From positions 2,356,001 through 2,420,000 of the forward strand of contig PYIU01000001.1 in the NCBI GenBank assembly GCA_003415625.1: DNA of 64,000 nucleotides, given 5' to 3'. Position numbers and translations under genes: made by a program. Shown one piece after another: positions 46,290 through 58,443 of the stretch. Positions within the stretch are counted from its first letter, which is position 1. Every line of letters begins with the position of its first letter. The notes under the pieces are model-generated. The model worked only from the letters and a program-made list of their open reading frames with translations. It made no database searches and was not told the DNA's origin. Origin of the DNA: Aquanectria penicillioides (taxonomy: Eukaryota; Ascomycota; Sordariomycetes; Hypocreales; Nectriaceae).

Positions 46290-46930
46290 TTGAAAAGGAC
46301 CGAGGGTTAATTCAGCACGACAGTGGCAGCAAGCCGGAATATATGAGAGCCAAATCAACTTCAACAAGGACGATGCTGCCGGGCTGCGTGCACCTGTGTC
46401 TGATTCAACATCAGCGCTGTCGGACTTGAAGAGACATTCACCAAATCATTTCCTTCTGCGGGCGTTTATCATTGTACATTGTACGGTTCTTGCTGGAATG
46501 CGCCAAGGGGCCAATGCCGCGGATGTTTTATTCGTCAGGATGCGGTGACTGCTTGGCGAAAGGCTTTTTTTTTTTTTGAAGCCAATGTAACAATAACAGT
46601 ATCTTGCCAATAGTTTCACAAAATAGAGAAGCATTTCTTTTGAGTCTTGTAAATCAATGCCCCGACTGGTTGGAACCGGTACTCAGTACAGTCATCAGTG
46701 CATTCATGGTAGATGCTGGTGCGGGTATGGCGGACTGACCAATCTGAGTAGCCGAGTGGCATATTGAAGATTGTCAACAAGCCTCGCACCTCCTGGCAAG
46801 CTATCGTCCTTCATGTCGCGTTTTATGCCCATTCTGTTCCGTGCCATGAGCAAAAGCAATGTCTGGCTCCATCTCAGCCAACCCGCTAGTCTCGTGTGGC
46901 GCGCGCAGGCAGCCCAGCCCAATCCAATGC
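46290..46930. other. 3' region of the ATPase up to the retrotransposon
   Basis: About 640 bp of ordinary base composition with a T-run (46566-46578). No gene supported. It ends abruptly at the target-site duplication of the LTR element. Confidence 0.6.
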
Positions 46931-46935
46931 CAAAC
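46931..46935. repeat. Target-site duplication CAAAC (left)
   Basis: CAAAC immediately before the left LTR, matching CAAAC immediately after the right LTR at 54103-54107. Five base pairs is the usual duplication for copia-type integrases. Confidence 0.85.
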
Positions 46936-47194
46936 TGTCACGCAGAATCACACAGTAGATGCATATGTAATGAGGTCTATTAAAAGCCTTGTTTTCTACA
47001 AAGGGAATATTGTCTTAGAGCTCCCTTTTATCTGTATTGAGCTTGCTCTAACCGGGTTCCATGCCCTATTAAGCTTACCCAAAATGGATCCAATGCTCGG
47101 GTCAAAAGATGGAGCTCCAAGCTGGCTGTGTGACAGCTATACGTAATGGATACGGCCTTTAATGATATCCTTATTAGTTCTATATCCCACAATA
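46936..47194 (-). repeat. Left LTR (3' LTR of the element)
   Basis: 259 bp, starting TGTCACGCAGAATCACACAG. Aligns end to end with the right LTR; differences are nearly all C/T or G/A. Its outer (left) portion is the less mutated copy and its inner end is the more mutated one (CCCACAATA against CCCGCGACA). Confidence 0.92.
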
Positions 47195-49319
47195 TACCCC
47201 CCAATTGGAAGACTATAAAGCTATTTGTATAGTATTTCAATTGCTTCTATACTTCATTCCTAAAGTTGCATTAGGGATTAATATATTTATTGCTTACCTT
47301 TTCCTACTAGTATGCTTAGCTAGACTTTTAGTTGATCCGGTATATTTATTGATTTTAAGCAATAAATCAAACAATATGCATAAAGTAAAAAAAAAGTAAG
47401 CTTAGCTATATTATATTTAAGCTTTATGCAGCTGGTCTTTAGCTTCCTTTTTCCTTTCTTTATTAATACCTTCTACTGCTAATATAGTTTATTATAGGTC
47501 TTTATTCTAGCTGCTCTCTTTATAAGGAAGTTTAGCAATAGCTTCTTTTTAAGGTCCTTTCTAAAGGTATATCCTTTTAATTTAAAGATTGGCCTAGTAT
47601 TGCCAATTCTTCCTCTTCTTTTTAGGCTTTAGAGTCCTTAGTGCCATTAATACCTTCAGTATTGCTATTACTGGCTCCTCCTTTGCCCTTGCCTTCTCTA
47701 TACAAGCGCTAATGCTTGCCGGAAAGCTTGGTTTGTTATTTTAAGCTTCTAATGTATATAAATAGCTTACTAACTTCTCTCAGTCCTCTGCACTTAAGCC
47801 TTATGTCCTTAGGGATCCTCCCTATAAGGAATGTATTTATGCGGCTATTGCTAGTAAAGGCAGTAAGGAATGTTATTTTAAGAGCGCTAGTCGCTCTTAA
47901 CGGTGCTCTATATGCAAGGCCGGCAATTACTAGTGCCGTTCTTAGTAAGCTTAATCTCTTCTTTTTGCGCTTGCAATTGTATTGCTAATTGCTTGTATTT
48001 TAGTCCCCCCATTATAGCTCCTATTGCCTAATAGATATTATTGGCCCTTAATGTTAATAATAAAAAGGTATATTGCTTTTTCTTAATTATAAGTATGGGT
48101 TCTAACTTCTAAGCAAATATATAATTGGTGCTATATGGCATTGCAATTATAGCTTGATCTTTTAGCAAAGGAAAACTCTATCTATTTATTGGGTGTTAAG
48201 GCTGGTTTTAGGACTAGTATGCTTGCATACCCTTTAGTTCTAGAGATTGATAAGGAGCAGTGCCTTTAGGTAAAGCAATTCATTAAGGAAGGCATTAACC
48301 TTCTATAGATCCATTGTAGTCTGTATATAAGTAGAGTTGTTAGGTATTTAGCATTAAGGAGTTATAGCATTTAGGAGTTCTAGAGTTTAGAGTTTATTTC
48401 TATTTGCCTCTTTTAGCACTTTGCTAAGAGAGGGGGGGCTTTATATATATTTAAGGCAATTGATTTTATGCCCCCTTTTTAAGTGCCTCTATTATAATAT
48501 TTGTATATATAGATCGATTAAATTAAGCATTATTCTAAAGTATTTAAAGCACTATTATAATAGTGTTTTAATAAATCTATTTACTGGCATTTTAATAGTA
48601 GGAAAGTAAGTAACTTTAAACAATCCCTTTCTATATTTCTACCTTAACTATATATTATAGATATCTATATAGTGCAAATATATATTAATTTATTTGCTTT
48701 TCTTAAGTATTAAATATATAGTCTGCTAATTATTGCAGTAAATTGAGAATTTATTTAAATTTAATAATAGCTTTATTTGCTTAAAAAGGCATTAAAGAGC
48801 TATTATTTTATGCACTATTTTATCTAAAGCAAGCAGCTTTACCTTAATTATAGATATAGTTATAGTGGATTAGCATATTGCTTTTTAGATAATTAGTCTA
48901 TTAAATAGGCTAATAAAATATCCTTAAGATAACTTCTTTATAAGAGAATTATCTATAAAGGATGCATTACTTGCTATTCTTAATGCTTGGATTTTCTTAC
49001 TCCCTCTATACTAAATGGCAAACTTGCTTATTGTATAGAGGTAGTAAAGAGCTTAGTTTATTGCATTTTAGTGCTTAGTTCCTAAATTAGTTAAGAACTA
49101 TAAGAGTTTGCTTACTATAAAGGCAATATTAGGTTGAATTATAATTGCTATATAAAGCAATAATCCTACCTTCTCTTAATACTCTTTAATCTTTTGCTTA
49201 ATTGCTTAGTCTTTATGCTTCTATAGCTCTATTTCTAGAATTAATATTAATGGGAATAAGCTTTATTCTAATATTTTAAACTTATAGGCAATTTTATTAA
49301 TATATGCCTTATAGCTAAA

Positions 49320-49510
49320 AAAGATTTATCTCTTAAAGCAATTATAGATAATTTGCACTTTAAGGAAATACTTAACCTTACCTTACTTATATAGTTTATA
49401 TGCTTGTTTTAAGCTATCAATCAATATATTGGCTATACCTATATTATCCTTATGGAAAGCAATAATAATATTATTTATAAAGAATATTAAAAAGAGCTTT
49501 TAATTAATAG
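49320..49510 (-). pseudogene. Reverse-transcriptase relic (copia type)
   Basis: Minus-strand reading shows a hydrophobic strand, then INN at 49470-49478 where active copia RTs have the catalytic V-D-D pair, then AFHKDNIGIANILIDSLKQA and, after a stop, GKVKYFLKVQI, the degraded form of the conserved LGExKYFLGxxI block. Asp-to-Asn and Gly/Glu-to-Lys changes are all G-to-A, as RIP makes. Confidence 0.8.
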
Positions 49511-51784
49511 AATAGAATAAGCATAACTCTTCCTTATACTATTTAAGCCTAAGTTTAATAAAAGTTACTCTTAATTCTTAAAACTAAAGTTATAGTAAGT
49601 CCTTAAGACTATATAATGCTTTATGCAATTCTATGCACTTGCCTTATTGCTTAAATCCATTTAATAGCTTATATATTACTAGTATTTTATGCTTACTTCT
49701 TATTGCATTAAGAAATGCATTCTTAATATTAAATTGCAAAAGTTCTAGATTGAATTATACTACTAGAGCCATTAATATATAGAAAGTATATACTGTAAGT
49801 ATAGCTATATAGGTGCTTTTAATTGTTAAGCTTTCCTATAGGTTACTATATATATATATCTATGCTTTGCATTTATTTAGGTAACTAGCGCTATTAAACT
49901 TATAGGTGAATACCTACTTTAGCAGTAGCGGTTTAGATCTTGCCTTTAAGAGCTTAATTTTAATTTAGGTCCCTTTCTCTCTTAAGGTCTAAATCTCTCT
50001 TTTTGCTGCCTTAATAAATTTATTATAGAGTGGATAATTTTGCATCTCTTTCTAGTTCTATAATAGTAGGCTTAAAAGGTCTTATTAATATATCTTTAAG
50101 CCTATTATTATAGCCTTTATCTATATATTATTTTCTTATAAGTAGGCCACTATTATTATAGTAAATACTATTTAATAGCTCCTTTTATCCTAACTGTCTT
50201 AAAGTAGTTAATTAAACTAAATTCCTATCAATAGGGCATTTTAAAATGCATTATTTAAATGCCTATTAAGGTAGTGTTTCTAAAGAATGCCTTAGTCTTA
50301 TATACACCTAGCATTTTATCTTTCCTTAATGTATTTACTGCTATACATTAGTTATATTAGTCCTTTACTTGCTTTTCCCCTTTTTCTATTAATTATATTG
50401 CTGCCCTAAATCTAGAATTTACTAGCTTCTAGCAGTAGCATTATTGGGTTTTCATTTAAGGTTAGGTCTTCCTCTATTTTATTTGCTCTTTCTATTAAAT
50501 CTATAATAGGCTCTTATTTATTATTTGCTTTCTAAGCTATATATTATAACTAGCTCTATACTTCTTATTTTAATTATTATTAAGGGATTACTTCTAGAGT
50601 TTTTTATTCTATTAGGTCCTATTCCTATAGATAAAGATTTAATACCTTTTATTCTATATATTTATATTCTAAATTATTAAAGTAAACTCTCTATTAAGGT
50701 TCTATTAATACATTTTTATGCATTAATTTAATTTTTAGTATTTAATAGGGAGTTTAGAGTCTATAAGCTATTTAATTGGTTTTATACTTAATAAGCTTTA
50801 CTACCTAATATTTTATACTTTTCTATATATTTACCCTTAAGTCTAAACTCTCTATTATCTCCATTTTAAACGGTTTATCTTTTGCTGTAATTAACTTAAG
50901 GAAAGTAAGTTTTACTTCTTCCTTTTGGTCTGCAATCTAAAGGTATTCTGCTAAAGAGCTCAATTTATTAACTGGAATCTTTTGCTCTTAAGCTTCTTCC
51001 TTATAGAATGTACGCTTATTAAATGTAATATTGCATATAGTAATTACCCATCTAAGCTAGAGTATCTATATCTAATATAGATTGCTAATAGAGTATTCAA
51101 TTAAATATCCAATATATCCCCTAGGGCTTATTTTAAATAGTTTTTTATCCTTTTCTACCTCTCTATCCCTATACAATAGGTACACTTTACATCTATATAT
51201 ATAAATCCTATTTTAATTAAGGCATAGGTCTATTATAAGCTCCCTTATTTAAAGGCAAGCATTATTTTAGAACTAACTTTTTAGTATCTCTATTAGCGTT
51301 TTTATGCTTAATAATTAATATAGGCTTATATTGTATAGAAATGCTGCGTATATTGTGGTTTCTAACTATAGGTTCTATAGTAGGTTTGCTTTATCTATTA
51401 TTTTAATTAAGCGTATTGTTAGCTCTTGTCCTGCTTGTTCTACCGGTTCATTTGGCTTATAAGTATAAGGCAGAGCGAGCTTAAAAATAATGCCTTTATT
51501 GCATGCCTAAGTCTAATATTCCATAAACCCTTATATAGCAATCACAGCCTTCTTATTGTCTTGCCTAATTCTATAGATTAAAAGGCCAAATTATCTTTTA
51601 ATCTATTTCTTAAAGTATACTAAAGCATTAAATACTATATTATATTCCTTATTTAATAGGGGGAATGCATATAGTATCTTTATATATTTATTCTTAATTA
51701 TTAAAAGCTATCTCATTCTATTGTAACTCTATAGGAAGTCTTAAAGGTCCTAATAAATATACTAAAATAAATATAAAGATATAT

Positions 51785-51955
51785 ATTATAAAGGCTTATA
51801 TAATATCACCTATTTTATATGCACTATAGCGCAATACATACAGTTAATACACTTAGTTTTAGTTATTAATATATTTCTAGCATTAAATACTAGCTTTTTA
51901 AGCGCCTTAAGGCTAAAATAGCCTAACCTAAGGTGCTAAAGCTATTCTATATCTT
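51785..51955 (-). pseudogene. Integrase zinc-domain relic
   Basis: Minus-strand reading gives L-stop-HLRLGYFSLKALKKL and, after about 15 residues, CINCMYCA, the remnant of the copia gag-pre-integrase pattern (WHxRLGH...L..L...C..C..AK). The expected Trp codon is now a stop and the second His is Tyr, both G-to-A or C-to-T changes. Confidence 0.78.
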
Positions 51956-53843
51956 CTCTTAATTGCAGAGGATCCCTTAATAGTCTCCTGCTTTATAAGC
52001 ATTACTTTCTTTTATTATTCGCTTCTATAAGCATTATTACTAATGGCTTGCTGTATAGAATTAAGTCTTGCGCTTTTTGCACTAATATAAAAAAGTAAAA
52101 GGAAAGTAGCTTATATTTAAGGAAGTTAAAGTTATATTTTATAGTTAGGTAAAGTATAATTAAGCTTTTCTTCTCTATTTCTATATATAGTATATTATTA
52201 TATCTATAAACCTAAAGCCTACTTTTATGCAATTAAGCTTAAAATACTATATTTATATAAAATCCTTCTATATAGGCAATATCCTAAAGAATAAGGTTAA
52301 CTATATAGTTCCTATTAGCTTCTTTTAGAAGATTCTTAAGCTTTTATTATTCTATTCTTATAATTAAAAATGCAATAGAACCTACTTTTACTACTTAACT
52401 ATCCTTATATAATTTAAATATTCCTAGGTTTAGGAGCTTTATATTATTTACAATATAAAGCATACTATAGTTATTTAATAGCATACTCTAGAATAGTATA
52501 TAAGGTTTATTGAATGCTATATATACTCCATTTTCTAAGGCATTTAGGTAAAAATCGTTTAAGTCTATATAGACTGCTACAACCTCCTTTAGGGTGTTTA
52601 GGATATTGCTTATTAAGCTTTCATTCCCACTTTCTCCTACTAGGATTTTAGCTTTTAAGCTTTATTACTTTAGATCCTTATATTGGGTTTGGATTTTCTT
52701 ATAATAGTCTTCTTTTAGTGTAAAGTAAAGCTTTTGCTTCTTTTTAATTAATATATACTTTATAATTTAATATTCTTTTGCCTTTTAGAAGTGCTTAAGA
52801 GTTGCTTTATATAGGCAATTATATTTCTAGCTATTAAAGTGTCTACCTAATAATATAAATGCTCTATATTTCTAAGAGTAAGCATTTCTATTAGTAGTAA
52901 TAAGCGCACTAAAAATATTAGCATAATCTAAAAGCATTTCCTTTAGCTTCTTGCCCTTTATCTTGCTTATAATTAAGTCTATTAATTAACAATTTGCCTA
53001 AATTAGTTTAAAGCGCTCTTTAATGGCATTAAAAAAGTCTTAGATTCTAATATTCCCTTAAATCTTTAGAATTTTATAGTATATTCTATTTATATAAGCC
53101 TTACTTTAGCTAATATATTAAGTTTAAGGATTAGTATTTATACATTTAGCTTCCTAAAGCACTGCTTTATAGTGTCTATAAGCATCTTCTTTTAAGCTTA
53201 TTTTACTTAATGTTAGCTGCTTTATAATTTCCTTTATAAATTGCCTTAGGATAATCTAATAGATCTAAATCTAGAGTTAATTAAAGAGGTCCTATTAAAT
53301 AAAGGCATAAATGCTTAGTTCTATAGTGTTTACAATCTATATCTATATTGCCTAAGCTTTAGACACTTTAATCCTAATATTAGCCTATTTCTTTTAGTAT
53401 TCCTTAAGGATTAAAGGATAGTATACTAAGAATTCCAATCTATATCTTTCTTAAGGGATTGCCTTATTATATTTAGCTTTTATAATAGCAATTATAAGTA
53501 TAGTTTGCTTCTCTATAATATTAAAGGGCTTATTGTCCTTATTTAGGTCTATTAGGTTCTAGAGGTTTTAGTCTTAAGTGTAGTTCTTAAGGACTATAAT
53601 CTATAGCACCTATTATTCTTTAGTGTAAAGTTTGACCTTTATGGGTATAGATACTAGCTAATTGTAGTCTATATCCATTTTATATATAGATTAAGTAAAC
53701 TAAGCTTAGGCTAATTATATAAAATAATTAGAATTATAATAAAAGAAATAATAGCAGCAAAATAATAATAATAATAGTAATAATAATAAAAATAATAATC
53801 TTATAGTAAAAGTTATAGGGTATTACCTATTTAGGCTTATAAC

Positions 53844-54102
53844 TATCACATAGAATCATATAGTAGATGCATATATAATAAGGTCTATTAAAAGCCTTAT
53901 TTTCTATAAAGGGAATATTGTCTTAGAGCTCCCTTTTATCTATGTTGAGCTTGCTCTAACCGGGTTCCATGCCCTATTGAGCTTACCCAAAATGGATCCA
54001 ATGCTCGGGTCAAAAGACAGAGCTCCAAGCTGGCTGTATGACAGCCACACGTAATGGATACGGCCTTCAACAATATCCTCGTTAGTTCCGTATCCCGCGA
54101 CA
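53844..54102 (-). repeat. Right LTR (5' LTR of the element)
   Basis: 259 bp. Its inner (left) end is mutated (TATCACATAGAATCATATAG), whereas its outer (right) end is intact (CGTATCCCGCGACA), the mirror image of the left LTR. Confidence 0.92.
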
Positions 54103-54107
54103 CAAAC
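54103..54107. repeat. Target-site duplication CAAAC (right)
   Basis: Second copy of the 5-bp host duplication, directly after the right LTR. Confidence 0.85.
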
Positions 54108-54315
54108 CATATCAAGAGATGGCGTGGGAGGCATGCATCTTGGTGCGCCACCTCAGCCTCGCCGTCCTTCTCCTTCTCGAGCTAGGAAGTTGGCCACGGC
54201 CAAGGCCTAGACTCGGCTGGCCAGCGCACCTCCACTCACGACATCAGCAGAGCCGCCCCATTCCATGCGATAGAGGAGGAGCAAAAAGGGCCTCATCGCG
54301 GCTTCTGCTTCTGCC
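54108..54315 (+). promoter_or_regulatory. Residual upstream region of the kinase gene
   Basis: Only 208 bp separate the retrotransposon from the kinase ATG. The stretch is GC-rich with a pyrimidine run (CCGTCCTTCTCCTTCTCG, near 54161-54178). Any upstream elements beyond it have been displaced by 7.2 kb. Confidence 0.45.
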
Positions 54316-57300
54316 ATGGCAGCCACGAGAAGCGGTCGTCATGGCCGGGTTTCCGACCTCGTCGCCCACTCCAAGATCGAGGCCGCCTGGGATGCGAGCA
54401 ACCGCCAGACAAAGCACATCCGCAGCGCAATCGGCACCTCCGCCCGCCACCGCCGCCTGAGGACCGAGGAGACCTGGCAGCGCAAGCGAACCCTCGGCGC
54501 TGGCGCGTACGGCACCGTCTGGCTGGAGGAGTGCGTCGCCTGCTCTACGCCGCGCAACGACGGCATCGAGACGGGCCAGCTGCGCGCCGTCAAGGAGATC
54601 CCCAAGCGCTCCCAGGTGTCGGCCTTGGACCTGCACCACGAGCTCGAGGCCATCGCCAAGTTCTCGCACGATGACTTTGTCCACTGCTTTGTGCGTTCGT
54701 TTGGCTGGTTCGAGCACGAGTCCAGCCTGTTCATCGCCATGGAGTACCTCAAGTACGGCGACCTGCAGCAGTACCTGACCAAGCCGTTTCCGGAGCCAGA
54801 GGCGCGCCAAGTCACCATCCAGATAGTGGAAGCCCTAGAGTTGATGCACGAGAGCGGCTTCGCCCATCGGGATCTTAAACCGGCCAACGTATTAGTCTTC
54901 CAGCGCGGCCCGTCATGGTGGGTCAAGGTCGGCGACTTTGGCATCAGCAAGAGAATTGAGGGTTCTGCTGGCTTGACGACGCTTGAGATTGGCACCCGCG
55001 GCTTCATGGCGCCTGAAATCTTGGGGCTCTATTGCCCGGACGACTTCGAGAACGAGCCCGCTCAGGAATCCTCAACGTATACGCCGACGGTCGACCTGTG
55101 GGCTGTGGGTGAGATTGCGCATAGGATGCTGACAAGCAAGCCCTCGTTTGAGACGCCAAGACAACTATGGGTGTATGTCACCAGGTCCACATCATTCCCA
55201 ACCGAAGAGTTAGACAAGGTGGGAGCTAGCTCTGAATGTGCCAAGTTCCTCGAAAAGGCCATGGCTGCTTCGCCGAGTAAAAGATTCACAGCAACGGACG
55301 GGCTCCAACACGAATGGCTAGCCAATCATAAATATATCGATGAGCCCACAAGTGGTCGCTCCAGCATGGATCGGTAAATAAACCCTCACTCACTTGTTCT
55401 ATGTCTCACGACTAATGTTGGAGTTTAGCACTGAGGCAGAAATAACGAATGGCCTAAAGACACTGGATATAGAAGCATCTGCGAAGTGGAGCGATGCCGA
55501 GCCGTCAGCAAGATGGAGCAACACCGAGATGTCAACCCAAGGCAGCAACACCGATTTCTCAACCCAAGGGAGCACCGTGCCGTCAACCCAAGGAAGCAGC
55601 GTCGACACGCCGACGTTGCGGAACACGGCGGAGCCCTCTGCAAGATGGAGCCACGTTGAGCCCACTGCAAGATGGAGTCACGTTGAATCATCAATAAAAC
55701 CCAACAAGGCTGAACCATTAGCAGTCCCAAACGATTATGAGCCGCGGACAGGTCGTATTGTCGTTGACATCCCGACAGAAGCGCAAGCCAAGGTTGAACA
55801 GGTGCAACAACATTCCAACAATACCCAGTGGTCAACAGGGCCAGTCCATCATGGGCCACGAACGGAGCGTATTGTTCTTGATCTTCCAGAAGAAGTACGA
55901 AACAAGGTTGAGCGGATGACACGACGACTCAATGAGCCGCCGCAGTCCAACACACCTGGGCCACAGACCGAAATCCCGCTTACGGCCCAAGTGCCCCAGG
56001 TCAAATTTCCAAGCGCCAAGGAAATCCATGATCTTAGAAAGCATATGGGATCAAACCGAACCATGCTAGAAAATGAATTAAATTCCAACGACGCTTCTCG
56101 TCCTCGGATAGAGATAAAGTATCCGTCCGCCGATTACTCAGAGCCACTACCAACTCAACTACCCGCCCATGCCAGCTCAGCATCAGCCAGTCGCTTGGCA
56201 CAATTGGACCAGTACTATAACCAGCCTTACAACGACCCTGCCAGTACAGGTGGGCCATTGCCGCACCCAAATAGCAACAACTTGATAGAGCTAGAACGAT
56301 ATTATAGGTCACTGAATGAAACGAGTGTTAGGGCGTCGTACCCACATTCAGATGATTTGATTGACATGACTCTAGTCGAGAGGAAAGCACCACTAGCAAA
56401 CCCTCATTTGGATGACTTGATGGACCTTTCCATCCCCCCCACGGGCAACCCATATAATAAACCGTACATGCGGCACACCCCATGGGAGACCCCAGCGGCC
56501 CCGGTGGACGAGGGACCACCAAGAGTGGCCTATCCTGCACCTGTTCGGCTGCCAAGGGTTCCTATTCTTCACTGGGGCGTGGAAGTCCCTCCCACGGCAG
56601 ATGGCATGCCTTCTATTCAGGATACCGTTAAACTTGTAACCAACGAGTATGGAGCATATCCCCTGACCTCAAGCATTTATAGCTCAAAGCTCGAAGTACA
56701 GAGTCCAAGTAAGTTGGTGATGAGATGGCAGTGCTTTAGTTGTTTTGGAACTAACAATCTTCAACAGAAATGTTTTCTCTCCCCACCAGTTCAGAGTATG
56801 ACCTGTTCCGAGCACACACAGATCGCTACTTCGACGCCCAGCCAAAAATCCGCCCCGAAATCCACCCAGAGTCAATGACGCCCGGGCGTCCAGAAATGTT
56901 CTTTGCACTTCGGGAGCCATTCAGTGATGGATTATATGGAGCCGATCTCATCTCTAGCGAGGAGACTCGCATCCGCGCAGGATACCCTGAAAATTACGAA
57001 CCGGGCTTTCTTTTTGTTGTTGCAAGCACCGCCAACATCTCTGTCGGGAATCCAGAGGACGAAAAGCTAATACACCAATTTGCCGAAAGCAAAGCGAGGC
57101 AGCTGGGGCTTCCAGCCTATTGGCTCACATGGGCCAACCTTTCCCAGCCGGGAACAATAGACGTTGCCATAAAAAGCACCCAGATACTTCTGATTGCGTG
57201 CTCGGAGGTTGGTGTTGGCAGCACCGAGGTCCTACCTGCAGTCCTTGCGGGCTGTTTATCTCCCTGGAGAACTTTGCCTCACGCGGCATCCGTCATCCTG

Positions 57301-58368
57301 GCGTCACTGACCCGCCCGAGAATTTTTATTCACTGCTTTTCCAAAACCCCAGACCCGGACTTTTCTCGCTGTCTTACCCCAAGGCTGCTTGCAACTCTCC
57401 TCTGGGGAGACTATGCTCCAGTCAAGAGGCTCCTCTGCGAGGTTGGGGGCGAAATTTTGACACAAAATGAGTACATCGTTTGTGCCATGAATGTTCTAAA
57501 GACCATGCAAAGATCGTCCACCACGCCTGGAGAATACTTCAACGCACTCATGAGCTTTTGTCAGTCTCACGTGCAGCCGGTACACGACGACACACCATTT
57601 GAAGCCTTTGTTAGGCTCTTTTTGGTGAATGAGGCACTCCTCATGGTCGAAAAGTGGCTTTGCACCATTCCGGACACCCCGGAGGAGAACCTAGAGTTGA
57701 TGTGTATGACAGACAGATGGGTGAAAGAACCATGGACCTTAGACCCCTTCTGTCGTGTAACTGGCCTCGATCATGGGGATACGCTACTCCTCCGAGGCGC
57801 ACGGGGGGACCACGTGCGGAGGGGCTATATAACTAGCTCTGGTTCATTCACGCATACCCTGAGGAAGGCAGCTCTCTGGGCGACCAAAACCAGATTCGTC
57901 ATCTTCAAGGGGTATGTCGGCATGGAGGAGCTGCAAACGAACCTCAAATCTAAAGACCTCAAGCTCAACTACGACTCGATGAAGACTATATTCCAATCAA
58001 CAGGCCCCGATTCCTGGAGTCTTGTGGACATGCAAACTAAAATTGTTGCGTACATAACGTCCGTAGAGATGCCGAATGCAATTTTCGTCCTCGGACAGGA
58101 CGAAGCGGGAATGCGTGCGATGCTGTGCAGTTCAAACGCAGAGGCGATAGCGGCCAATCTGCCGGCCGGAGCCAGCAGCACCCCGGCACTTCATTTGATG
58201 GATGTATCGGTGGTGTACTATAGAGAATGTGTCATCAGGCTGCCGTGCAATACCGAGGAGGGATTGCAGACTCTCGCTGACATCAAGCTAGCTCCGTGGT
58301 CGCGATCTAAGGTTGCAAAGAGTTGGGGCACGAAGGTCGAAGTGAGGAACACGTTTCACTCGGGCTAA
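54316..58368 (+). CDS. Ser/Thr protein kinase fused to repeat linker and unknown C-terminal domain
   Basis: Three exons, 54316-55373, 55429-56708, 56768-58368; both introns (55 and 59 bp) are GT-AG and in phase, giving 1312 aa. ATG 54316 has good context. The kinase domain (about residues 55-335) is complete: LGAGAYGTVW glycine loop, AVKEIPK lysine, HHELEAIAKF helix-C Glu, FAHRDLKPANVLVF catalytic loop, KVGDFGISKR, GTRGFMAPEIL. The second exon is disordered and repeat-rich (STQGS units, ARWSHVE twice, and twin RTxRIVxDxP helices at about 457-477 and 496-516). The third exon (about 780-1312) is compact, globular-looking sequence (GFLFVVASTANISVG, ILLIACSEVGVGSTEVLPAV, WSLVDMQTKIVAYITSVEMP) that I do not recognise. 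If splicing fails at the first intron, the kinase ends as a 353-aa protein at 55377, so two separate genes remain possible. The retrotransposon lies just upstream. Confidence 0.8.
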
Positions 58369-58443
58369 GATAGCCTCCGTTGAAATAGAGATGTTTAGAT
58401 TTATGATTTCCCGGGATAAGATGTACATGTGCTTGATTTTCCA

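Larger units (their letters stand above)
46936..54102 (-). mobile_element. RIP-degraded Ty1/copia LTR retrotransposon, complete ends
   Basis: A 7167-bp element bounded by 259-bp direct repeats that begin TGTCACG and end CGACA, and by the CAAAC duplication. The interior is extremely AT-rich, rich in TA, and full of stops in every frame, unlike both flanks, as expected from repeat-induced point mutation. Orientation is minus: on that strand a gag-pre-integrase/zinc relic (about 51950-51785) precedes a reverse-transcriptase relic (about 49510-49320), the copia order, followed by a G-rich polypurine-like tract (GGGGGG, 47197-47202) next to the left LTR. No intact frame remains, so it is not autonomous. 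It sits about 210 bp upstream of the kinase gene. Confidence 0.93.

Noticed and set aside
47205..48609. Short plus-strand open frames within the AT-rich block
   Set aside because: They lie in the retrotransposon, on the strand opposite its genes, and reflect random AT-rich sequence (Leu, Ile and Tyr rich).
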